Origin: Flavobacteriales bacterium
GTDB taxonomy: Bacteria; Bacteroidota; Bacteroidia; Flavobacteriales_D; Crocinitomicaceae
DNA: 64,000 nucleotides
Direction of reading: 5' to 3'
Assembly (NCBI GenBank): GCA_947500755.1
Contig: CANMTO010000002.1
Span: 1 to 64,000 of the forward strand
A model generated the notes under the pieces. It saw only the letters and a program-made list of their open reading frames with translations, did not search any database and was not told where the DNA came from. Positions 52,969 to 60,006 of the stretch are shown piece after piece (the stretch's first letter is position 1; each line of letters starts with the position of its first letter). The position numbers and the translations under genes were made by a program.

Positions 52969-53096
52969 GCGAGATAGCTCACCCACCTGCGCTAAGCTTC
53001 GGTGGATTTGAGTTGGTTAGTTAAATATAATGGCGAGATAGCTCACCCACCTGCGCTAAGCTTCGGTGGATTTGAGTTGGTTAGTTAAATATAATG
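52969..53096 (+). repeat. Two tandem 64-bp repeats containing a split tRNA-Met 5' end
   Basis: Units 52969-53032 and 53033-53096 are identical. Each consists of the 13 bases GCGAGATAGCTCA (tRNA positions 2-14), a 30-base insert with the hairpin CCACC-13-GGTGG, then GTTGGTTAG (the continuation of the tRNA D arm) and the spacer TTAAATATAATG. The intact tRNA starts with the last base of the second unit. The insert breaks the tRNA sequence exactly in the D loop. Confidence 0.92.
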
Positions 53097-53169
53097 GCGA
53101 GATAGCTCAGTTGGTTAGAGCGTAGGATTCATAACCCTAAGGTCCCGAGTTCAACTCTCGGTCTCGCTA
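53096..53169 (+). tRNA. tRNA-Met (anticodon CAT)
   Basis: 74 bases with a 7-bp acceptor stem (first pair G-T), D stem GCTC/GAGC, anticodon loop TTCATAA, T stem CCGAG/CTCGG with TTCAACT loop and discriminator A; CCA is not encoded. The initiator features (unpaired 1-72, three G-C pairs in the anticodon stem) are missing, so elongator tRNA-Met is most likely; a lysidine-type tRNA-Ile(CAT) cannot be fully excluded. The anticodon stem has an A31-C39 mismatch. Confidence 0.9.
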
Positions 53170-53240
53170 CAAAAGCCCTGACGGTTTCGTTAGGGCTTTT
53201 TTTACTTTAATCAATTATTTCCCGAGCTCTGTCGAACTTT
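53163..53240 (+). repeat. Left 78-bp direct repeat: tRNA 3' end, terminator and flank
   Basis: From CTCGCTACA at the tRNA 3' end through the terminator to CCCGAGCTCTGTCGAACTTT. It recurs at 55495-55572 with few changes, except that the terminator hairpin is in inverted orientation there. Together the copies bracket an AT-rich 2.25-kb segment, like attachment sites. Confidence 0.85.
53171..53203 (+). terminator. Terminator after tRNA-Met
   Basis: AAAGCCCTGACG and CGTTAGGGCTTT form a 12-bp stem with one wobble pair around the loop GTTT, followed by a run of Ts. Placed directly after the tRNA. Confidence 0.88.
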
Positions 53241-53330
53241 TGCTTGTTCAAAAGTTATCAGAACACTGACAAACTTTTTTCGTCAGTGTTCAAATCTCTC
53301 TCTCGCTACAATAAGGAAGTCAACAATGGC
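53234..53330 (+). repeat. Hairpins and a second tRNA 3' remnant
   Basis: AACTTTTG/CAAAAGTT (53235-53242 with 53249-53256) and GAACACTGAC/GTCAGTGTTC (53261-53270 with 53282-53291) are perfect inverted repeats. GTTCAAATCTCTCTCTCGCT...A at 53288-53310 matches the tRNA T-loop-to-discriminator region with three differences. An AAGGA...TCCTTTTTTT terminator-like hairpin follows at 53312-53340. This looks like the degraded end of another tRNA-Met copy with its own terminator. Confidence 0.6.
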
Positions 53331-53349
53331 GTCCTTTTTTTGTAATGAG

Positions 53350-53396
53350 TGTCTAGTCCTGAAATAAATTGTGTCAACTTATTTCAGGACTAGACA
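53350..53396. repeat. 18-bp perfect inverted repeat, possible IS-end or MITE remnant
   Basis: TGTCTAGTCCTGAAATAA (53350-53367) and its exact complement (53379-53396) flank an 11-base loop. Terminal TGT...ACA and the sequence style suggest abutting ends of an insertion sequence, but no transposase is present. GTGTCTAG recurs singly at 53499 and 56316. Confidence 0.6.
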
Positions 53397-53725
53397 GTAA
53401 AATATAATAAAGGTAATAAAACACAAATAGCCTTTTTCTGAAACATTCTAAGTGCATCCTACTGCCCCATTCTATTCGCGAATTTGATAAATAATTCAGT
53501 GTCTAGCGAAATTCAAATTGTAGGACTTGCTAAAATTCTATAATAATCTAAGTGTTCCACTTTGAGTTTATTATAAATCTAATTTTCTCTATACCAGTTA
53601 ATTAATTGAAAAGTTATTAAATTTTCATTATTAATAAACCACAAAATCAATTTGATAGTAATTGCCCAACAGTATATCTCTATAATTAATTGACTTTTCA
53701 CGAACGAACTAAAAATCAGCTTTGC
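53397..53725. other. AT-rich non-coding stretch
   Basis: Between the inverted repeat and the LRR gene I see no credible ORF, promoter or RNA structure apart from one further GTGTCTAG at 53499-53506. Composition is more AT-rich than the surroundings, as in the LRR gene. Confidence 0.5.
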
Positions 53726-55300
53726 TTATTTAAAACATTCAATTTGGTTAAAATCAATTTTATTCAGTTGCTTTTCTAGATTGTTTATCATTAAATTGAC
53801 ATTTTTTATCTTTTCATCTTTTAATAAAACTTGATTTCTAACATTTTCATTATGTGCTTCAATTTCCTTTATTTGAAACAAATTATCCAAGTAAGCAGAT
53901 TGATTTTCATGAATTTTTATTTGTCCTTTTTTAATTAGGTTATTTAGTTGTTTTAACTCTTTAGCTGAAAAACTATAGTTTTTGGTAATTAAAGTTTTAT
54001 CATCATTTAATTCAATCAGTCCATTTGTTGAAATTAAAAAAATACGGCCTTGAACATTTAATGATGAAATAAAATCCTGCACATCCGCTGATTGGAAAGT
54101 GCTATTATCCATCAATTGGAGAGTATCAAGCATAGATCTTATTTTATTTGATTCTGGATTTAGCGTAATAAATTCAGCTATAACTGTACTTTTTATTGAT
54201 TTCAGTTCTTCTTTGAGATCATAAATCTTATCTTTAATTTCATTCCTGTAATTGAATAATTCTTCCAGCTGTTTATTAACGATATCTGATTCAGATGAAT
54301 TATAATTATAGAAAGATAATTCCTCAACCTCAGATTTATCATCCATTAGATTTGCAACAATAAGTTTATAGATATAAAATGGATTCTCCCATTCTTCCTC
54401 GGAATAATCCTCACAACGTAACTCTAGAGTGATATTATGAACCTTATTCAATTTTTGGAAATTCGACAATTTAACATTAAACAATTTTGCGTCTAAAAGG
54501 AAATTCTCGAGATTCGGCATTTCACCAATGCAATCAAAAAAATATTCCGCTGTATACCTATTGCTTTCATTTTCGGGAGAGTCATATTCTACTTTATAAT
54601 CTTTTACTCTATAAATCTTATGACCAAAGTTTATATCGTATAGTTTTGATCCTCTAATAATCAATCTTTCAATGTTTGATTTTGTTAAAGCCGAGCAAAA
54701 TTCGTTATTAATTGATATTCCTCTAATATCCAAGGATTTAAGATTAGGAAGGGTAATTAAACTAGGTGGAAAAGAAGCGAAACCCAAAGCTGTTTCAAAG
54801 GATCTAAGTTTGGTGAGATTTGCTATTCTATCATCCAAAACATACGGTAATTTTCGATGGTTCCAAACGTCTCCACCACTATCAAGTAGTAAAGTTTCTA
54901 AATTTGATAAAGAATAAATAAATTCAATTTCATTTTCATTGTATAAATATCCTACATCTAAATTAACCAGGGTTTTTAAATTACTTAGTGGCTTTAAATC
55001 TAATTCTTCTCCCAACCAATAGAAACTCAATGTTTCCAACGGTAATAGGCTTATCTTGTCAATAAAATCTTGATTAATTTCTAAATCTGGAAAATTATTA
55101 TTTATGCCATAATCACCAGAATTAATTACACTTAAAGATTTAAGGTTTATAAATTTTTCTATGTTATCTATTATTTCTTGATTAATTACCCGAGCTTCGA
55201 TATTAAGTTCTGTTACTTGAGCAGGGTTTGATAACAAATCATCTTGACCAAAGCATAAATGAATACTTAAAAGAAATAAGATTGTACTGAATTTTTTCAT
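53726..55300 (-). CDS. Exported leucine-rich-repeat protein with C-terminal coiled coil
   Basis: 524 residues from the ATG at 55300; a TTG at 55315 is not needed. Signal peptide MKKFSTILFLLSIHLCFG. From about 60 to 240 there are LRR-like units: LKSLSVINSG, LETLSFYWLG, LVNLDVGYLY, LETLLLDSGG, LKSLDIRGIS, IERLIIRGS. The C-terminal third is charged and helical, with coiled-coil-like heptads (NEIKDKIYDLKEELKSIKS and the last 40 residues). Codon use is markedly more AT-rich than in neighbouring genes, and it is the only gene between the 78-bp repeats, so it is probably imported cargo. A partner-binding role is inferred only. Confidence 0.8.
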   Translation of the reverse strand: MKKFSTILFLLSIHLCFGQDDLLSNPAQVTELNIEARVINQEIIDNIEKFINLKSLSVINSGDYGINNNFPDLEINQDFIDKISLLPLETLSFYWLGEELDLKPLSNLKTLVNLDVGYLYNENEIEFIYSLSNLETLLLDSGGDVWNHRKLPYVLDDRIANLTKLRSFETALGFASFPPSLITLPNLKSLDIRGISINNEFCSALTKSNIERLIIRGSKLYDINFGHKIYRVKDYKVEYDSPENESNRYTAEYFFDCIGEMPNLENFLLDAKLFNVKLSNFQKLNKVHNITLELRCEDYSEEEWENPFYIYKLIVANLMDDKSEVEELSFYNYNSSESDIVNKQLEELFNYRNEIKDKIYDLKEELKSIKSTVIAEFITLNPESNKIRSMLDTLQLMDNSTFQSADVQDFISSLNVQGRIFLISTNGLIELNDDKTLITKNYSFSAKELKQLNNLIKKGQIKIHENQSAYLDNLFQIKEIEAHNENVRNQVLLKDEKIKNVNLMINNLEKQLNKIDFNQIECFK

Positions 55301-55316
55301 GAATAAAATTTTCAAT

Positions 55317-55324
55317 CAAAATTA
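55317..55324 (-). promoter_or_regulatory. Promoter -7 element of the LRR gene
   Basis: Minus-strand TAATTTTG, perfect TAnnTTTG, 16 bases before the ATG at 55300. This supports the later start. The rest of 55325-55494 shows nothing I can identify. Confidence 0.5.
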
Positions 55325-55494
55325 AAAAAAATGTGTCAGGTATTGATTAATTGAGAAATTCTTGTGTTCTAGATTCAAAATTTGAAAAATACTGTTGACG
55401 AATTAAAAAACATCAAAAATTCATCATATCGAGATGAATTAACACTCAATTGAAGGTAAACATTATGTATGTGCCGGATTCATCAATGATCAAG

Positions 55495-55572
55495 CTCGCT
55501 ACAAAAGCCCCGACGAAACCGTCAGGGCTTTTTTTACTTTCATCAATTATTTCCCGAGCTCTGTCGAACTTT
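55495..55572 (+). repeat. Right 78-bp direct repeat (tRNA 3' end plus inverted terminator)
   Basis: Begins CTCGCTACAAAAGCCC as at the tRNA and ends GTCGAACTTT. The internal hairpin reads GCCCCGACGAAACCGTCAGGGC, close to the reverse complement of the left copy's hairpin; bases on both sides are in direct orientation. It can still work as a terminator (stem plus seven Ts). Confidence 0.85.
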
Positions 55573-55637
55573 GGATAACTGATTCAATTTCTATCACGTA
55601 TTTAGGCCGAAAAAAAACAATTCACTATCTTTATCTA

Positions 55638-56123
55638 ATGAAATATTTCCTATTCCTACTGACCTTTACGTTTTTAGTATACAGTTGCAATTCAGAAGAC
55701 AATACTAAAATCCCCTCTCCGCCTGCACCCCCTGAGGTAAAAAAACCTGTTGAGGTTAAGAATAAATTCAATAAATCGGACGACAAACCAATCACCGTAA
55801 GCGGTAAATTTTACATTACTCACGAAGTTGATTCAGAAAATGAAATGCCTCAATCTCTTATTTATGTGATTTGTCAGGCAGAAACTACCTTGGTCGCAAA
55901 AGTTGTGGGCGATGCATCGCTTGTTGAAAAAAGTCAATTTTCTAATATGGACATCCCTTCAAATGCAATCACTGCTTGTGCAAGCTGGTATGCGGGGGCA
56001 GGTGATTACTTTTATTTGATTCCCGATAAACGTAAGATGTTAAAAGTTTTTCAAGGCTGGCAAGATGAAGGACAAGAAACTCCGGGATACCATTGGAAGA
56101 AAGTGAAAGAAATTCATTTCTAG
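55638..56123 (+). CDS. Lipoprotein of unknown function
   Basis: 161 residues. MKYFLFLLTFTFLVYSC is a lipoprotein signal with the acceptor cysteine at residue 17. A proline- and lysine-rich linker (IPSPPAPPEVKKPVEVK) follows, then a small beta-rich domain with GKFYITHEVD, VICQAETTLVAKVVG and a C-terminal WKKVKEIHF. No family recognised. TATCTTTA, one base off consensus, ends four bases before the ATG. Confidence 0.7.
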   Translation: MKYFLFLLTFTFLVYSCNSEDNTKIPSPPAPPEVKKPVEVKNKFNKSDDKPITVSGKFYITHEVDSENEMPQSLIYVICQAETTLVAKVVGDASLVEKSQFSNMDIPSNAITACASWYAGAGDYFYLIPDKRKMLKVFQGWQDEGQETPGYHWKKVKEIHF

Positions 56124-56386
56124 CCTAATAGAGAAACAACACCGAGTGATATTAACATTAGATATTTTAATAATGGTGCTTAATTACAAAAATTAACACT
56201 CAAAAATATTGCGGACCGTCATTGCCCGAACCCCAATCATTCCATTAAATCTAAACAGAAGCTTTCTTGTTTTCATAGATATGCAAGCATATGAGTTGCA
56301 GAATTCGCAAGTGCCGTGTCTAGTGTTTCAAAAATAGCAAAATATATATGCTATTTATTATGTAAATTTGAAGTTAAATAATTATC
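56124..56386. other. Intergenic region with a dyad and promoter
   Basis: AAATAGCA (56332-56339) and TGCTATTT (56349-56356) form an 8-bp perfect dyad just upstream of TAAATTTG (56363-56370), a perfect -7 element 16 bases before the ATG at 56387. ATATGC/GCATAT lies at 56279-56292. GTGTCTAG at 56316 repeats a motif from the tRNA-side inverted repeat. Nothing else is visible. Confidence 0.5.
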
Positions 56387-57208
56387 ATGAAAATACTCTT
56401 TACCCTATTGTTAAGCACTTTTACCATCGGTGTTATGGTAGCGCAGGACCTAATCACTTTTCGAAACGGAACTCAAGTGAGTGGGAGTATACTTGAACTT
56501 ACACCAACCCTGATTAAATTCAAAAAAGTTGCGGATGGTCCAACGTATTCCATGAACCTCTCAGACGTGAGTTCTATTACTTATAAAAACGGAACTGTTG
56601 AAACCTTAAACCCAAGTCCGATTGTTTCAACTCCTGCAAATACAAACAAAACGAACACCAAGTTAGACCCAATTGAAGATGAATTGCTCATACCTACGAA
56701 GCGCTATGGGGGTCCAAGGGTAGGTTTAACCTTCATCAGTGCAGGAACTACACGTACAAGAATTGCAGATGCCTTCAATCGATCAGACATTACACCGTTT
56801 GTATCGCAATTTGGGTGGCAATTTGAAACGCGCATCTTTACGCTAGAAAATGGCGCTGCTGGGTTAATTGAATTTATTCCATTAATCGGTGGAATTGAAC
56901 AAGGACTGTTTTTACCGAGCGCATCAGGTATTATTGGTTTTCGAGGCGCAAATGGGGTTGAATTTGGAGTTGGACCAAGCGTTTCGCTTGCTGGATTTGG
57001 TCTTGTATTGGCGGCAGGAGCATCCTTCAAGGTAGGTAAAATCACTTTCCCAATAAACATCGCATTTAGTCCGAACATTAAAAAAATTCTCCCTGATCAA
57101 CAAATATACGATTGGAATACTGGCACGTATCAAACAATTCCGGGCGAAACCACTAATTCAGGATTTAGGTTGAGCTTACTGGTTGGATTTAATTCTCGTA
57201 AGGGCTAA
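56387..57208 (+). CDS. Exported protein with a short beta-rich N-terminal module and membrane-like C-terminus
   Basis: 273 residues; signal peptide ending near MVAQ. Residues about 20-75 form a module DLITFRNGTQVSGSILELTP...LIKFKK...ITYKNGTVE that recurs in the next gene. After a Thr/Asn-rich linker, residues 100-270 have Gly-rich alternating strands (GPRVGLTFISAG, GFGLVLAAGASF, GFRLSLLVGFN) like an outer-membrane beta barrel. Function unknown. The next gene starts two bases after the stop. Confidence 0.7.
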   Translation: MKILFTLLLSTFTIGVMVAQDLITFRNGTQVSGSILELTPTLIKFKKVADGPTYSMNLSDVSSITYKNGTVETLNPSPIVSTPANTNKTNTKLDPIEDELLIPTKRYGGPRVGLTFISAGTTRTRIADAFNRSDITPFVSQFGWQFETRIFTLENGAAGLIEFIPLIGGIEQGLFLPSASGIIGFRGANGVEFGVGPSVSLAGFGLVLAAGASFKVGKITFPINIAFSPNIKKILPDQQIYDWNTGTYQTIPGETTNSGFRLSLLVGFNSRKG

Positions 57209-57210
57209 TT

Positions 57211-57960
57211 ATGAAATCGATTAAACTCTTTCTTGCGTTTATATGCCTCGGAGCAGGTGTATTTGCTCAGGATACGCTGATTAAAAATTCAGGAGAACTT
57301 CTAACCGGAATTATTGTAGAACAAGTCGATGGATATGTAAGCTACCGCGAAGAACTCAGCGAAGAATTAACCCTGATTGCATTAGATCAAATATTGCTGA
57401 TTAAACAAGCAAATACGCCAGCCGAAGTACTTTATAAGAATGATACGCTAATATCAAAAAACGGAGCAATCATTCCTGTTAAAATTCTGGCAATTTCGCC
57501 CGATTCTATCACGTATTTTAGATACAATGGTCGTATCCAATCTCCTACAACCTCACACCACAAGGATTTCTTTCTTATCAAATACTCGAATGGTGCGATC
57601 GAAAACTTTAGTGACTTCAATAGTGCAACGGTATTGCAGAAGGATCAATTGATTGCACTTGCACAATCCGATGCCAAGGTGTACTATAAGACAGGTACGG
57701 GTGTAATCGTTGGAGAGGTACTCTTAGGGATTTCTTCCGTGATGTTATATCCGGTGGTGGCTGGAATTACCATTGCGTGTGTTAAACCAACTAAACTGGA
57801 CAACCCATTAAATCCAAATAATGCGTTGCTTACCTCAGAGCCTGACTATAAACTTGCATACGCTAAACAAGCTAAAAAGCGTAAATCGAAAGATGCACTC
57901 ATCTCTTATTTCAGCGGTTTAGCAGGGATCATTGGCACAATCTTCCTTTTATTGCAATAA
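57211..57960 (+). CDS. Exported/membrane protein sharing the beta module of the preceding gene
   Basis: 249 residues, signal peptide ending near VFAQ. Two copies of the module occur: DTLIKNSGELLTGIIVEQ...VSYRE and DTLISKNGAIIPVKILAISPDSITYF...IKYSNGAIENF. A hydrophobic segment lies near 170-195 and another at the C-terminus. It appears to be a paralogue by module duplication of the upstream gene and is cotranscribed. The module resembles short repeat domains common in Bacteroidota exported proteins. Function unknown. Confidence 0.68.
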   Translation: MKSIKLFLAFICLGAGVFAQDTLIKNSGELLTGIIVEQVDGYVSYREELSEELTLIALDQILLIKQANTPAEVLYKNDTLISKNGAIIPVKILAISPDSITYFRYNGRIQSPTTSHHKDFFLIKYSNGAIENFSDFNSATVLQKDQLIALAQSDAKVYYKTGTGVIVGEVLLGISSVMLYPVVAGITIACVKPTKLDNPLNPNNALLTSEPDYKLAYAKQAKKRKSKDALISYFSGLAGIIGTIFLLLQ

Positions 57961-57991
57961 AAGATTGTCGTTAGATGAACTTAAGACCAAG

Positions 57992-58396
57992 ATGCGTGTT
58001 CAAACGAACATGAATCCAGCTCAAAAAAACATTTTTGGCGACCCGTTGATTCCTTGCTGTATGGATCCACTGACCGGATTCTATCGCGATGGCTTATGTA
58101 GAACCGATGACTTTGATAAAGGGCGGCATGTTGTTTGTGCTCAAATGACGGAAGAGTTTTTGACTTTTTCTAAAGCAGTTGGCAACGACCTTTCTACGCC
58201 TATTCCAACCTATAATTTTCCAGGATTGAAGCCGGGTGATTTTTGGTGTCTCTGTGCGCTGCGTTGGAAGGAAGCTTTAGCAGCAGGCAAGGCTCCTTTA
58301 GTGAAACTTGAGGCAACGGCGGAAGCAGCATTGACTTATGTTGAAATTTCAGACTTAATTGACCACGCATACCGCCATGTCGATGCTCAACCTTGA
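57992..58396 (+). CDS. DUF2237 family protein
   Basis: 134 residues from the ATG at 57992 (58010 is also possible). The family's core is clear: NIFGDPLIPCCMDPLTGFYRDGLC (in part), HVVCAQMTEEFL, NDLSTP and LKPGDFWCLCALRWKEAL, with conserved cysteines. DUF2237 proteins are small, soluble and of unknown function. Its last 20 bases overlap the selO start. Confidence 0.85.
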   Translation: MRVQTNMNPAQKNIFGDPLIPCCMDPLTGFYRDGLCRTDDFDKGRHVVCAQMTEEFLTFSKAVGNDLSTPIPTYNFPGLKPGDFWCLCALRWKEALAAGKAPLVKLEATAEAALTYVEISDLIDHAYRHVDAQP

Positions 58397-59834
58397 ATAT
58401 ACGTACTTAAACCTTCCCGCTTCATTTTATTCCTACACGAAGCCGCTTCGCTTTCAATCCCCCCAACTGTTAATCGAAAACGAAGCACTTTTAGCCAATC
58501 TAAATATTCCACAAGCTTACCTTAACGCATTGATCAGCGTGGATACTGATGTCAAATCGGTGGAATTATCCCGTGCCTTTTCTCAAGCCTACGCAGGACA
58601 TCAGTTCGGACATTTCACCATGTTAGGAGATGGTAGGGCCCTAGTGATAGGAGAAATTATTAAAGACACGGAGCGCTACGACCTTCAATTGAAAGGTAGC
58701 GGACCTTCAGCCTATGCAAGACGTGGTGACGGGAAAGCAACAGCGAAAGCCATGTTGAGAGAATACCTCATAAGCGAAGCGATGCATGGCTTAAAAATTC
58801 CTACCTCGCGTTCCATAGGAGTGGTAGCAACTGGGGAAACAATGATGCGCGAAAGGCAAGAACCCGCAGCGGTTCTCGGACGAATCATGAAAAGTCACCT
58901 CCGAGTTGGAACCTTTGAATACGCACGATATTTTTTAACCACAAAAGACTTGGAAGCACTATTGCATTACGCGGTAGACCGACTTTATCCCAGATGCAGA
59001 GCGGCTGAAAATATGGCCATTGAATTCATTGTATCGGTGGCTACCAACCAATTTAAATTGATTGCGGAATGGATGCGTGTTGGATTTATTCACGGCGTAA
59101 TGAATACAGATAATACTGCACTGAGCGGAGAAACCTTTGATTATGGTCCTTGTGCTTTCATGAATCAATACCATCCCAAAACAGTGTTTAGCTCCATTGA
59201 CACCCAAGGACGCTATGCCTTTGAGCAACAAGGCAATATAATCCAATGGAATTTGGTTCGATTAACGGAAGCACTGTTACCGCTCATAGAACCCGATGAG
59301 TCTCGTGCAATTGCCCGTGCAAAAACCCTGATTCAATCCTTTGACCAAGAATGGGCAGAAATTTATAACCTAAGCATGGCAAAGAAAATTGGCTTTAATG
59401 TGGCAGATTCAACCAGTAAATTACTGATTGCAGAGCTATTAGCCCTCATGCAACTTCACGAGGTCGATTATACCAACACCTTCGCCGGTTTGAGTCATGC
59501 CTTACCCGATTCCATAAATCCTTGGAACATCCCTGCATTAAGAACCTGGAGAAAATCATGGAATGAAACTGCCGAAGCACAAGGGTATACAATGGAAAAC
59601 CGCCTCCAATGCATGGCAGCCGTAAATCCCGTAGTAATCCCAAGAAATCATATTGTTGAGTCGCTACTATCCGAAACTGGTCAGTGGGAAGCAAACCCAG
59701 AAAAAAAACAACGGTTCCAAGAGGCATTAAACATTTGGAGCAAACCATACTTCTTTGATTCGAATCTTATTTTTTGGATGACTCCACCTACCCAAGAGGA
59801 TAATATTGGGCATCAAACGTTATGCGGCACCTAA
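58377..59834 (+). CDS. selO: Protein adenylyltransferase SelO (YdiU)
   Basis: SelO is a pseudokinase-fold enzyme that transfers AMP to Ser/Thr/Tyr of target proteins, linked to redox stress. 485 residues from 58377 (58383 is also possible). Signatures: QAYAGHQFGHF, LGDGRALVIGEI, LKGSGPSAYARRGDG, and HGVMNTDNTALSGETFDYGPC with the metal-binding Asn and Asp. The protein ends TLCGT, the position where eukaryotic selenoprotein O has Sec; here it is encoded as cysteine. Confidence 0.94.
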   Translation: MSMLNLEYTYLNLPASFYSYTKPLRFQSPQLLIENEALLANLNIPQAYLNALISVDTDVKSVELSRAFSQAYAGHQFGHFTMLGDGRALVIGEIIKDTERYDLQLKGSGPSAYARRGDGKATAKAMLREYLISEAMHGLKIPTSRSIGVVATGETMMRERQEPAAVLGRIMKSHLRVGTFEYARYFLTTKDLEALLHYAVDRLYPRCRAAENMAIEFIVSVATNQFKLIAEWMRVGFIHGVMNTDNTALSGETFDYGPCAFMNQYHPKTVFSSIDTQGRYAFEQQGNIIQWNLVRLTEALLPLIEPDESRAIARAKTLIQSFDQEWAEIYNLSMAKKIGFNVADSTSKLLIAELLALMQLHEVDYTNTFAGLSHALPDSINPWNIPALRTWRKSWNETAEAQGYTMENRLQCMAAVNPVVIPRNHIVESLLSETGQWEANPEKKQRFQEALNIWSKPYFFDSNLIFWMTPPTQEDNIGHQTLCGT

Positions 59835-60006
59835 GAATCGGGATTATTTCTGCTAAAAAATGATATTACTTTCAATCATGATCGTATCACTATTGTTTTT
59901 GCATCCATTAAACCCTAGGAATGAGCCTTGGTTTTGCCACTGCAACCTTGTTTTAAGGAATTAATATAAAATTTAATTTCGCTTAATATTTAATTAACTT
60001 AGCTTA

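Noticed and set aside
52969-53096. Possible minimal CRISPR array
   Set aside because: There are only two identical 64-bp units with no unique spacers; they contain tRNA pieces and abut a tRNA.
53350-53396. Calling a full insertion sequence here
   Set aside because: No transposase ORF or target duplication is present; only the inverted repeat is supported.
59859-59964. 34-codon ORF starting MILLSIMIVSLLF in the gap before the phosphoethanolamine-transferase-like gene
   Set aside because: Short, no promoter or downstream coupling seen, and the start of the next gene's own region is AT-rich and random-looking.
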